Positions 24,156-32,462 of a stretch of 64,000 nucleotides of DNA are shown here, in pieces. Within the stretch, counting starts at the first letter, position 1. Each line of letters opens with the position of its first letter. The notes under the pieces were generated by a model. The model was not told the origin of the DNA, ran no database searches, and worked only from the letters and a program-made list of their open reading frames with translations. Source of the stretch: Spyradosoma sp004558035 (lineage in GTDB: Bacteria > Verrucomicrobiota > Verrucomicrobiia > Opitutales > UBA953); contig NZ_JBNPNH010000007.1 in NCBI RefSeq assembly GCF_050314555.1, forward strand, positions 1 through 64,000, in the 5' to 3' direction. Both the position numbers and the translations under genes were made by a program.

Positions 24156-25010
24156 ATGAAACACATCATCGCAATTACCTTTCTCCTCGCCGCGGGAACG
24201 CTCCTCGCGAACGCGGAAAATATCGACGTCACAACAACTCGAACGCAAATCAATCGTACCCAAGCGACCTCTGTCGCCGGAAATACTTACAACGTTTCGA
24301 CGGGGCAAGTGTTCCTTTCGGGGTGGGACGGCTCTAATACCGTCGCAACCTCTTTTGATATCAACTTTATTCTCAACGGCACAGGCTGTGTCGGCGATGC
24401 GTATTATGATGGTGAGATTACAGCTGCGTTGCGTCTTGGGGATAAAGCTACGGTCGCCGGACAGGTCACAATCGGAGGCGATACTCATATTTGGAGCACG
24501 ACTGCGGAAAACGGCATTTCCGGAAACATCGTGACGGCGGACTTGGACTCGACCGTTACGCTTATGGGAACGCTTACGGGAACAAATAACGCTCAAGTCA
24601 GTTCTTCGCTGCTCGTGCTTTCCGGATCGTCAATCGTGTTGCCGACGCTTGACGTTCAACAATACGCTTCGCTGAAATTCGACAGCTCCGACATCGCGTT
24701 TTCTTCCATCACGGGGCAGGGAGCCGTTTCGTTCGCTGAAAATTCTAAGATTAATCTGAAGGAGGGCGAAACGCTTTCCATCGCGGCAGGAACGCTGGCG
24801 TTTGGTTCCACGACGCTGACTTCCTCAATGGACAACGATACGTTGCTCGGTGCAGTGTCAGATTATTTCAAAGGCGCGGCGATTTCTTCCGTCAGCTTTA
24901 TCGGCAATGTCTTGACGATCGAAGCCATTCCCGAGCCGTCGGCGTTCGGGCTGTTGGCGGGCTTGGGCGCGCTCGCGCTGGCGGGAACGCGTCGCCGTCG
25001 TCGGAAATAA
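24156..25010 (+). CDS. small PEP-CTERM surface protein
   Basis: This 284-aa exported protein has a signal peptide (about 1-22, ending LLANA), a Ser/Thr/Gly-rich beta-strand body without recognised repeats, and a C-terminal PEP-CTERM signal (IPEPSAFGLLAGLG, hydrophobic helix, RRRRRK) nearly identical to that of the 12084 gene. Probable exosortase-processed envelope protein; no enzyme motif seen. ATG 24156 begins the signal peptide. Codon use is less GC-biased than in neighbours, as in the other PEP-CTERM gene. Confidence 0.8.
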   Translation: MKHIIAITFLLAAGTLLANAENIDVTTTRTQINRTQATSVAGNTYNVSTGQVFLSGWDGSNTVATSFDINFILNGTGCVGDAYYDGEITAALRLGDKATVAGQVTIGGDTHIWSTTAENGISGNIVTADLDSTVTLMGTLTGTNNAQVSSSLLVLSGSSIVLPTLDVQQYASLKFDSSDIAFSSITGQGAVSFAENSKINLKEGETLSIAAGTLAFGSTTLTSSMDNDTLLGAVSDYFKGAAISSVSFIGNVLTIEAIPEPSAFGLLAGLGALALAGTRRRRRK

Positions 25011-25021
25011 AGTTCAGGGCT

Positions 25022-25069
25022 TAAAAGGCAATTACTCTTCGACCTTTTAAACTTTTTCGACTTCTCGAC
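25022..25069. repeat. dispersed intergenic repeat, copy B
   Basis: TTAAAAGGCAATTACTCTTC, then CGACCTTTTAAAC and TTTTTCGACTTCTCGAC match copy A at 3564-3611. Both copies follow a gene end. Confidence 0.6.
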
Positions 25070-25089
25070 TTTTTTCATAGTGTGTGTTG

Positions 25090-25127
25090 GCGTTCCCGCG
25101 CGGTGAGGCGCGGGGACGCTTTTTTGT
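25090..25127 (+). terminator. intrinsic terminator after the small PEP-CTERM gene
   Basis: GCGTTCCCGCG, an 8-nt loop, CGCGGGGACGC and T6. The left arm is the iterated word; the right arm has one change (GGGGACG). Confidence 0.8.
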
Positions 25128-25175
25128 CGCGGGAACGGCGGGGAAATCCGGGAATTCCGCGCTTCGTTTCGGCGC

Positions 25176-25212
25176 TTTTCCGTGAAGATTTCCGTGAGCT
25201 TCCGTGGTGAAG
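25176..25212 (-). repeat. CACGRAT-type three-unit element (CACGGAA variant)
   Basis: On the minus strand this reads ACCACGGAAGC, TCACGGAAATC, TTCACGGAAAAG, three CACGGAA cores 10-11 bp apart, the layout of the elements at 61946 and 62016. It lies in the hemB leader. Confidence 0.5.
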
Positions 25213-25275
25213 ATCGAGCCGTTCGCGTTCCCGCGTCGCTTGAAAGTTTTTCGTTTAAGGCGTATTCTCCGCGTC

Positions 25276-26283
25276 ATGAAAAATCTGAACATTCCTCTCC
25301 GCATGCGCCGCTTGCGCGCGAACGTGTCCGTGCGCGCGATGCTCGCGGAAACGCGCGTCGTTCCCGCGCAGCTGATCCAGCCGCTCTTCGTCGTCGAGGG
25401 CGACGCGCGCGAGCCCGTCGAATCGATGCCTGGCGTCGAGCGCCTGCCGATTCCCGAGCTCGTCGAGAAATGCCGCGAGCTCGTCGCGCTCGGCGTGTTC
25501 GGCGTCGCGCTTTTCCCGAAGACGCCCGAAGAGAAGAAATCGCCCGACGGGCGCGAGGCGACGAATCCCGACTGCCTCGTCTGCCGCGCGATCCGCGCAA
25601 TCAAGGCCGCCGTTCCCGAATGCGTGATCTTCGCCGACGTCGCGCTCGATCCCTACACGACGCACGGGCACGACGGCGTGCTCGACTCCGCGGGAACGGA
25701 CGTGGACAACGACGCCTCCGTCGAAATCCTTTGCCGCATGGCGCTCGAAAACGCGCGCGCGGGAGCGGACTTCGTCGCGCCTTCCGACATGATGGACGGC
25801 CGCGTCGCCGCGATCCGCGAGACGCTCGATGCCGCCGGGCTCACGCGCACGGGCATTCTCGCCTATTCCGCGAAATTTGCGTCCGCCTACTACGGGCCGT
25901 TCCGCGACGCCGTCGGCAGCAAGACGAACGCGGCGGACAAAGTTTCCGGGCTCACGAAAAAGACCTATCAGCTCGCGCCCGCCAACCGCCGCGAGGCGAT
26001 GCGCGAGGCGCTCGCGGACGAGGCGGAAAATGCCGACATGGTCATGGTCAAGCCCGCGGGGCCGTATCTGGACGTCGTGCGCGACGTGCGCGAAAGCACG
26101 CTGCTCCCCGTCGCCGCGTATCAGGTTTCCGGCGAATATTCGCAGATCATGGCGGCGGCGCGGCTGGGCTGGCTCGACCTGCGCGCGTGCCGCGACGAAT
26201 CGCTGCTCGCGATCCGGCGCGCCGGCGCGGACCTGATTCTGACCTACTTCGCCGAATCCTACGCCCGCGACTTCAGCGCCTGA
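25276..26283 (+). CDS. hemB: porphobilinogen synthase (delta-aminolevulinate dehydratase)
   Basis: HemB condenses two 5-aminolevulinate molecules in haem synthesis. The 335-aa protein has both active-site lysines, Lys200 in YSAKFASAYYGPFRDA and Lys259 in MVMVKPAGPYLD. The metal loop reads DVALDPYTTHGHDGVLD (about 121-137): the three zinc cysteines of the E. coli type are absent and Asp residues occupy the loop, as in the Mg/K-dependent Pseudomonas-type enzymes. ATG 25276 gives the normal N-terminus. Haem supply fits the cytochrome bd genes in this window. Confidence 0.95.
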   Translation: MKNLNIPLRMRRLRANVSVRAMLAETRVVPAQLIQPLFVVEGDAREPVESMPGVERLPIPELVEKCRELVALGVFGVALFPKTPEEKKSPDGREATNPDCLVCRAIRAIKAAVPECVIFADVALDPYTTHGHDGVLDSAGTDVDNDASVEILCRMALENARAGADFVAPSDMMDGRVAAIRETLDAAGLTRTGILAYSAKFASAYYGPFRDAVGSKTNAADKVSGLTKKTYQLAPANRREAMREALADEAENADMVMVKPAGPYLDVVRDVRESTLLPVAAYQVSGEYSQIMAAARLGWLDLRACRDESLLAIRRAGADLILTYFAESYARDFSA

Positions 26284-26326
26284 GGACGCGCTTCGCGGGA
26301 ACGCGCTCCCGCCGTGTTCCCGCGCG

Positions 26327-29300
26327 CTATTCCTTTTTCAGGAGCGCGGGGGCGGCGGCGAGGAGGCTTTCGAGCAGGTTGTGCGAAAAATGGTTCAGCG
26401 TTCCCGCCATCTCGAATTCCGGGCCGCGCGCGTAGCCGTCGCCGTCGCGCGCGGACGCGTCGCCTTCGCCGCGCAGGACGCGCAGCGTGCGCAGCAGCTC
26501 CTCGAGGTCGCCGCGCACGTCGATCCGCGAGCCGATGCGCAGCGGCGAATCGCCGAACGCGCGCGAGCCGTCGTAGTCGATTTCGCCCGTTCCCGAAATG
26601 CGCAGCACGTCGTTACGCAGCAGAAATTTTTCGCAGCGGATCGGCTCGCCCGCGCGGGAACTCAGCTCCATGTCGAGCTCTTCGAACGGGAAATCCGCCA
26701 GGTCGCGCTGCAGGCGGCTGAGCGCCTTCGCGGTCTTGCGCGCGCGCGAGGAAAGCCCGCCCGCGAGGTCGCCGAGAAGTCCGACCATGCTGCCGCTCAC
26801 GTTCGCGAGCCCGCCGACGAGATGCGCGCGCTCGTCGCCGGCGGCGAAGATGCGCACGCGCCCTTCGCGACCTGAAATGCGCGCGCGCGCGGCGAAGGCG
26901 TCGGGAAGCGCGTCGGGCGAATCCGCTTCCGCGCGCGAGGAGAAATCGACGGCGAAGACGCCTTCCGCCGGCGGCGGATTCTTCCCGCGCAGCGCGGGAA
27001 CGGCGTCGCAGAGACGCGCGTCGCGGATTTCCGCCCGCGTCTCCGCGAGGAAGAACGGCGCGCGTTCCCGCGCTTCGAGCGAGGCTTTCAGCGAAAACGT
27101 CCCGTCGAAGAACGTCCGCGACGTCGCGGAAATCGCGAGCCGCCGCGCGTCCGAGCGCGCCTCGCCCTCAAGCCCGCGGATCACGTTTTCGGGGACGACC
27201 AACTCTCCGACGCGGAATTTCGCTCTGCCTTCGAACGCCGCCCACGGCGCCGTCGGCGCCTTCGCGGGAACGCCGCGCGCGGAACGCTTCGGGTGCGCGG
27301 GTGCGGGAACGGGCGCCGCGGCTTCGCCGGGAACGACGGCGTTCTTCGCGATTTCGCCCGCCGCCGCGACGGAGACCGCCGCCGCGCGCGCCGTTTCCGA
27401 ACGCGGCGGAGAAAACGTCCGCGCGAGCGCGAGAAAGTCTTCCGCGTAGAGCTTCGGCGCGTTCACGGACGCGTCGAAACGCGTGACGCCGTTTTCGCGG
27501 TCGAAATCCAGCCGGGAAAAGCGCGCGAGCACGCGGGAACGCCCCGCGCCTTCGGTCTCGACGACGAGGCGCGCCGCGTCGCCGCCGACTTCCGCCTCGC
27601 CGTGCGCGAGCTCGAGCGTCACCGCGCGCGGCGGTTCGACTCCGGCTTCGCGCGAGCGCAGGCCGCGCAGTTCCGCCGAAAATTTCGCGCGCGCGGCGGA
27701 CGCGTCCAGCGCGCCGTGCAGGGCGAACGTTCCCGCGGAGACGGCGACGTTTTCCGCGAAAAGCGGCTGGCGCGGCAGCTCGGCGAGCGAGCCCGAGACG
27801 TCGCCGCGGAGCGAAGTGAGCTTTTTGCCCGCGAAGCGCAGAGACAGATCGCCGGAAGCGACCGCCGCGCCGGCGGAACCCTTCAGCCGCGCGTTCTTCA
27901 GATCGACGGCGGTCGCGAAGCTTCCGGACGCGTCGCGGGAGACGCCGACGAAATTGTCGTCGGATTTCAACGACAGCCCGCGCAGCAGCGGCGCGCCGTC
28001 CTCTTCCGCCATCGCGAAGTCGCGGATCGTCATGCCCTTTTTGCGCGTCGAAAATTCCACGCTGTCCTTTTCTCCGACGAATTCGATTTCTCCGTCGAGC
28101 GTTCCCGAGAAGCGGAATTTCCCGTCGGAAAGCAGGTTCAGCAGGCCGAGCGGGAACGCCGAGGCGCGCAGCGCGATCTCCTTGCCGGCGAGCCCGGCGA
28201 AAGGATCGCCGAGGGCGAATTCGAAGGGATCCGTCGTCGCCGAAAGCAGCGTCGCCGCGTTTTCGCCGAGCTCGGAAAGCGCGAATTCGAAACGCTTCAC
28301 GCGCGCGCCGCCGTCGGCGATTTCCGCGTCGAAGTCCGAGCGCAGCGCGAGCTCGCGGTCCTTCACGTCGGAAAAGAGCTCGCCGAACGCGCCGCGCCGG
28401 AACGCCGCGGGCTCGACGGAAACGGAGCCTTCGAGCCGCGTCGCGCCGCCGCGGAAATCGCGCGAGGCGCGCGCTGAAAGCCCGCCGACGCGCGTTCCCG
28501 CGTCGTCGAAAAGCCTCGCCTCCGCGCAGCTCAGCGCGAGCTCGTCGGCGCGCGCGTCGAGGCGCGCGGGCACGCTTGCGGAAAAGCCGCGCCACAGCGT
28601 GCGCCCCGCCTTCGAAAGCGCGAGGTCGCGCACGCGCAGCGGTTCGTCGCCCGCGAGCGCGAAGTCGCCGTTCCCGTCGCGGGTCAGCTTCAGCGTTCCC
28701 GCGAGCGCGCCGGATTCGACGCGGACCGCGGCGGCGTTCCCGCGGGAGCCGCGCGCGAGGAACGGGTTGAGCAGCGGCAGCGGAACGTCGTTGAATTTCA
28801 CGTACGCGAGCGCGTCGCCTTCGCCGCCCGCGGAAAATCTGATCCCGTCCGCGAACGCGACGGAAAACGCCTCCGGCAGCGAGATCTCCGCCAGCACGAC
28901 GGGCGGCACGCCTTCGGCGACGGCGGAGAGCGACGCGAAGAACGAGCGGACGGAAAACGCGTCGCTGGAAAATGCGAGCGCGCCGCGCGCGTTCAGCGAG
29001 GCGTCGGGCAGAAACGAGACGCCGGCGAACGTTCCCGCGAGCTCTTCGAAACGCACGTCGCAGGAAAAGCCGACGGCGCGCGCGTTCCCGACGCCGGAAA
29101 CGTCGAGCGCCGCGCGGCCGCGCATCCGCGGCGCCTCGCGCAGAAAGCCGAAGCGGCGCAGTTTTTCGGACGCGAAATCCGCCTCGATCTTTCCCGAAAA
29201 ATTTTCCGCGTCGAACGTTCCCGAGCCGGAGACCGAGCAGGGCGCGCCGGGCGCGGAAGCGATTTTCCACGCGCCCGCTTCGTCGGATTCGAAGACGACG

Positions 29301-29842
29301 CCGGCGATTTCGGCGCGCGCGCGGCGCGTTCCCGCCAGCCACGCGAGCGGGGCGAAGTCGCGCTGCGCGTCGCGGTTTTCGCCGTCGAACGCGAATTCGA
29401 CGGGCTCGGCGCCGGGGACGTCCGCGCGCGCGCAGGCGCCGACGAGCTCGCTGCGCGCCTTCGCCGCGGCGGAAAGCGAGGCGCGGCGCAGCGCGAGCGC
29501 GAACGTCGCGTCGCCGACGCGCAGACGCGCGCCCTCGGGCGCTTCGAGGTCCGCTTCGGGCGCGGCGCCGAAGAGCGCGGCGGGAACGTTCGCGCGGACG
29601 CGCGCGCGCGGCAGAGCCAGCTCGCGCCCGCCGGAAAAGCGCAGCGCGACGTCGCCCAGCTCGAAATCGGAAAAACCGCTCGACCGCCACGAGCCGAAGC
29701 TCGCCTCGACGCCGCGGGAACGCAGCAGCGCGACGGCGATTTTTTCCTGCACGGAATCGCGGGAGAGTGCGAAGAGCGCGCCGCCCGCCGCGACGAGCGC
29801 GAGCGCGGCGGAGCCGAGGAGGAAGCGGGAGATTTTCGCCAT
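26327..29842 (-). CDS. large AsmA/TamB-like envelope protein
   Basis: This 1171-aa protein has one N-terminal membrane helix (about 5-27) and a long beta-rich body. It opens with SVQEKIAVALLRSRGVEASFGSW and ends with a domain (ARISGREGRVRIFAAGDE, then DDVLRISGTGEIDYDGSRAFGD-type text and an AsmA-like tail) in the style of AsmA, YhdP and DUF3971 proteins that bridge the periplasm and move lipids. It is the last gene of an exbB-exbD-lipoprotein-AsmA set, 12 bp after the lipoprotein gene. The family is called from fold style, not from a specific motif. Confidence 0.6.
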   Translation of the reverse strand: MAKISRFLLGSAALALVAAGGALFALSRDSVQEKIAVALLRSRGVEASFGSWRSSGFSDFELGDVALRFSGGRELALPRARVRANVPAALFGAAPEADLEAPEGARLRVGDATFALALRRASLSAAAKARSELVGACARADVPGAEPVEFAFDGENRDAQRDFAPLAWLAGTRRARAEIAGVVFESDEAGAWKIASAPGAPCSVSGSGTFDAENFSGKIEADFASEKLRRFGFLREAPRMRGRAALDVSGVGNARAVGFSCDVRFEELAGTFAGVSFLPDASLNARGALAFSSDAFSVRSFFASLSAVAEGVPPVVLAEISLPEAFSVAFADGIRFSAGGEGDALAYVKFNDVPLPLLNPFLARGSRGNAAAVRVESGALAGTLKLTRDGNGDFALAGDEPLRVRDLALSKAGRTLWRGFSASVPARLDARADELALSCAEARLFDDAGTRVGGLSARASRDFRGGATRLEGSVSVEPAAFRRGAFGELFSDVKDRELALRSDFDAEIADGGARVKRFEFALSELGENAATLLSATTDPFEFALGDPFAGLAGKEIALRASAFPLGLLNLLSDGKFRFSGTLDGEIEFVGEKDSVEFSTRKKGMTIRDFAMAEEDGAPLLRGLSLKSDDNFVGVSRDASGSFATAVDLKNARLKGSAGAAVASGDLSLRFAGKKLTSLRGDVSGSLAELPRQPLFAENVAVSAGTFALHGALDASAARAKFSAELRGLRSREAGVEPPRAVTLELAHGEAEVGGDAARLVVETEGAGRSRVLARFSRLDFDRENGVTRFDASVNAPKLYAEDFLALARTFSPPRSETARAAAVSVAAAGEIAKNAVVPGEAAAPVPAPAHPKRSARGVPAKAPTAPWAAFEGRAKFRVGELVVPENVIRGLEGEARSDARRLAISATSRTFFDGTFSLKASLEARERAPFFLAETRAEIRDARLCDAVPALRGKNPPPAEGVFAVDFSSRAEADSPDALPDAFAARARISGREGRVRIFAAGDERAHLVGGLANVSGSMVGLLGDLAGGLSSRARKTAKALSRLQRDLADFPFEELDMELSSRAGEPIRCEKFLLRNDVLRISGTGEIDYDGSRAFGDSPLRIGSRIDVRGDLEELLRTLRVLRGEGDASARDGDGYARGPEFEMAGTLNHFSHNLLESLLAAAPALLKKE

Positions 29843-29854
29843 GCGGGAACGCGG

Positions 29855-30274
29855 TCAGAGCTTGTCGGGAACTTCCGTGTAGATGCGTCCGAGCTTGGCG
29901 CGGCCGCACTCGCGGATGATGAAGGCGCGCACGTCGGGGCGCGCGGTCGCGGCGTCTTCGTCGTAGAAGAACAGCACGGGCTTTCCGGGCGAGGCCTTGC
30001 CGATCGCGGCGATCTGCGCGGAGAATTCGAACGGCGAGAGCAGCTCGGAATCGTCCTCGCCGATGCAGATGTCGCCCTTCGCGTTCATGCGCACGAGCAC
30101 GACGCGGTTGAGCACTTCGCGCAGGTGGGCGCGTCGGCGCGCGCGCGTTTCGCGGTCGGCGGCGGAAATCCGCGCGGGACTGTCCGTCCAGACGTCGGCG
30201 CGGCGCTCGGCGCACGCGGGGAAGAGCGCCGCGGCGAGCAGCGCGAAAAAAGAGGTGAGGATTTTTTTATTCAT
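29855..30274 (-). CDS. putative lipoprotein with an ExbD-like periplasmic domain
   Basis: The 139-aa protein starts with a signal sequence ending in a lipobox-like LFPAC (Cys21). The rest parallels the periplasmic domain of the ExbD encoded just upstream: both carry a DEDAAT motif after a strand (PVLFFYDEDAAT here, LVLVADEDAAT in ExbD), then a helix and a final strand. It lacks the ExbD transmembrane helix with its proton-path Asp. It overlaps exbD by 8 bp, so the genes are coupled. It may sit on the exb complex as an accessory; function is inferred. The -2 Pro in the lipobox is unusual. Confidence 0.55.
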   Translation of the reverse strand: MNKKILTSFFALLAAALFPACAERRADVWTDSPARISAADRETRARRRAHLREVLNRVVLVRMNAKGDICIGEDDSELLSPFEFSAQIAAIGKASPGKPVLFFYDEDAATARPDVRAFIIRECGRAKLGRIYTEVPDKL

Positions 30275-30677
30275 CGGGATTCCTTGTCAGCAATTGAACC
30301 TGCAGGCCGTGCTTCTGCGCCTGATCGACGACGAAGACGGTGTATTTCGTCGCGGCGTCCTCGTCGGCGACGAGCACGAGCGAAGCGACGCCGAGGCGCT
30401 TCGCGCGCGCCGCGAGCGCGTCCGCGAATTCCCCGGCGGGAACGGGCTCCGAGTTGATGAAGAACTCTCCCGAGCCCGTCACGGCGGCGACGAGGCGCGT
30501 CTCCGTCCGCCCCTTCGCGGCGGAATCCGCGCTCGGCGGCGTGATGCCGAGCTGCGCGACGTCGTCGAACTTCATGCTCATCAGAAAAAAGAAGATCAGC
30601 ACCGTCATCACGTCGATGAGCGGGACGATGTTGATGCCGGAGATGCGGCGGCGGCGCGCGTAAAAGACTTCTGCCAT
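30267..30677 (-). CDS. exbD: ExbD/TolR family energy-transducing protein
   Basis: This 136-aa inner-membrane protein has a single helix with the family signature NIVPLIDVMTVLIFFFL (16-32), including Asp22, the proton-conducting residue. The periplasmic domain follows (about 55-136, ending QAQKHGLQVQLLTRN). It works with ExbB to turn proton motive force into work on an envelope partner. It starts 13 bp after exbB and overlaps the next gene by 8 bp. No tonB, tolA, tolB or pal is nearby, so the system it powers is unclear. Confidence 0.85.
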   Translation of the reverse strand: MAEVFYARRRRISGINIVPLIDVMTVLIFFFLMSMKFDDVAQLGITPPSADSAAKGRTETRLVAAVTGSGEFFINSEPVPAGEFADALAARAKRLGVASLVLVADEDAATKYTVFVVDQAQKHGLQVQLLTRNPDE

Positions 30678-30690
30678 GGCGGAGCAGGTT

Positions 30691-31248
30691 TCAGCGTTCC
30701 CGCGCGTCGAGGCGCTCGACCAGCAGCGCGAGGCGCGAGGCGAGCACGTCGATCTTCCGCGAAATCCAGTTGTCGGCGAACAGCGCGGGCATCGCGATGA
30801 AGAGCCCGAGCATCGTCGTCGTGAGCGCGAGGCCGACGCCGCGCGTCAGCGACGCCTGGTCCGGCAGGCCGCCCGTTTCCGGGAACAGCGTAAACAGCCC
30901 GTAAACCGTGCCGAAAAGCCCGATGAGCGGCGCGATCGCGACGACGGAGTCGAGCACGAAAAGCCCGCGCTCCATGCGGGAGCATTCGAGCCGCGCGTAC
31001 GCCGCGAGCGCCTCGCGGTCGGGATTTTCGCGCAGGGCGAAGGCGACGATCTTGCCCGCCGCGCTCCGCGGGAACGCCTTGGCGATCGCGGCGAAATCGC
31101 CCGCGAGAATCAGCTCCAGCGCCTCCGCGGGAAGCACGCGCGCCGCCCGCAGCGCGAGCAGTCTTTCCGCGACGATGAACGCGGCGAGCAGCGAGCAAAA
31201 ACCGAGCGGCAGCAGGAACCAGCCCGCTCCACGAATGATTGTTTCCAT
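30691..31248 (-). CDS. exbB: ExbB/TolQ/MotA family proton channel protein
   Basis: The 185-aa protein has three hydrophobic segments: residues about 5-27, and two in the C-terminal half, where SVVAIAPLIGLFGTVYGLFTLF and GVGLALTTTMLGLFIAMPALF match the conserved ExbB/TolQ pore helices. It is short for the family. It leads the minus-strand set exbB, exbD, ExbD-like lipoprotein and AsmA-like gene; the prepilin peptidase gene lies 74 bp upstream. Confidence 0.87.
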   Translation of the reverse strand: METIIRGAGWFLLPLGFCSLLAAFIVAERLLALRAARVLPAEALELILAGDFAAIAKAFPRSAAGKIVAFALRENPDREALAAYARLECSRMERGLFVLDSVVAIAPLIGLFGTVYGLFTLFPETGGLPDQASLTRGVGLALTTTMLGLFIAMPALFADNWISRKIDVLASRLALLVERLDARER

Positions 31249-31322
31249 GCCGCCATCTTAAATTTCCGCGCTCCCGCTTTTCAACAAGCAAAACGCCGCG
31301 GAAGGCGCGGGCGTCTCCGCCT

Positions 31323-32255
31323 TCACGAGAACGGGAAGAGGTGCGCGAGGAGCGCCTCGCCGCAGACGCGGTAGATCAGCGCGCCGAGCAGCAGCCACGG
31401 GCCGAGCGGGAACGCGGACGATTCGGTTCCGGCGGCGAATTCCCGCGCCGCGTCCTCGTCGCCTTCCAGCGCGAGCCGCGACGCCTCCGCCGGGCGCGTC
31501 GCTGCGGGAACGCGCTTTCCGAAAATCCGCGCGAGCAGCACCGCCGCGATTCCCAGAAACGACGACGCGAAAAACGCGAACACCGCGCCGCGCCAGCCGA
31601 AAAACGCCCCGACGCCGCCGAGCAGAATCACGTCGCCTTCGCCCATCGCCTCGCGCCGCGCGATCACCGACGCGAAGTAGCGCACCCAGTAGGCGAGCGC
31701 GCTCCCGACCGTCAGCCCGACGACCGCGGGAACGAAGCCTTCGCGGAAGCCGACGAGCCAGCGCGCGGCGTCCGCGGCGGGCGCGGCGCCGTGGATTTCC
31801 GGCAGCGCGAACGAGCACAGCAGCCCCGCGACGACGAACGGCGCGTTCACGGAATCGGGCAGGCACATCGTGTCCCAGTCGATGAAGGCGAGCACGACGG
31901 CGAACGCGCAGAAGAGCATCAGCGCGACGGCGTCCTGCCACGGGAAGAACTGCCACGCGCACGCGAAAAGCGTTCCCGTGAGCGCCTCCACCGCCGCGTA
32001 GCGGAAACCGAAGCGCCGCCCGCAGCACGCCGCGCGGCCGCGCAGAATGAACCACGAGAGAATCGGAACGTTGTGCCGCAGCGGAATCGGCGCGCCGCAC
32101 GCGCAGTGCGAGCCGGGGAAGACGACGCTCTCGCCGCGCGGAACGCGCAGGATGCAGACGTTCAGAAAACTCCCGACGACCGCGCCCAGCACGAAGAACG
32201 CGCCCGTGAAGAAGTGCGGGAAAAGCGCGTGCGTCTGTTGCAGAGTCTCAAGCAT
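31323..32255 (-). CDS. pilD: type IV prepilin peptidase (A24 family)
   Basis: This inner-membrane aspartic protease cleaves prepilin leaders and often N-methylates the product. The 310-aa protein has the N-terminal domain with LGAVVGSFLNVCILRVPRGE (23-42) and a Cys-bearing loop (CACG at 51-54, CCGR at 77-80, a variant of the usual CXXC pair). Catalytic aspartates are in FIDWDTMCLPD (Asp126/128) and GEGDV (Asp208). Processing of type IV pilus or type II secretion pseudopilins follows from the family. ATG 32255 is preferred to TTG 32264. It matters here because natural competence depends on such pili. Confidence 0.9.
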   Translation of the reverse strand: MLETLQQTHALFPHFFTGAFFVLGAVVGSFLNVCILRVPRGESVVFPGSHCACGAPIPLRHNVPILSWFILRGRAACCGRRFGFRYAAVEALTGTLFACAWQFFPWQDAVALMLFCAFAVVLAFIDWDTMCLPDSVNAPFVVAGLLCSFALPEIHGAAPAADAARWLVGFREGFVPAVVGLTVGSALAYWVRYFASVIARREAMGEGDVILLGGVGAFFGWRGAVFAFFASSFLGIAAVLLARIFGKRVPAATRPAEASRLALEGDEDAAREFAAGTESSAFPLGPWLLLGALIYRVCGEALLAHLFPFS

Positions 32256-32462
32256 TGCACGCAAGTAAACGACCGCGGGAACGCCGGCGCAAGCCGCGAA
32301 TGCCGCGCGCGTCGCCCGCGCGAAAACGGCGGCGAAGAATTTTTTTTTCGCGGACGCGAAACTTTTTTCGGCGGGAGCGGTTTAAGAGCGCAAACGGAAA
32401 CGAATTTCATCGGGGCCGTTCGTCAACAAAAACCAATTACAAATCCAAACAGAAAAGACATC

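Noticed and set aside
27168..30215. 1015-codon Arg/Ala-rich frame overlapping the AsmA-like gene on the same strand
   Set aside because: Out-of-frame reading of the AsmA-like and lipoprotein genes; composition almost only Arg and Ala.
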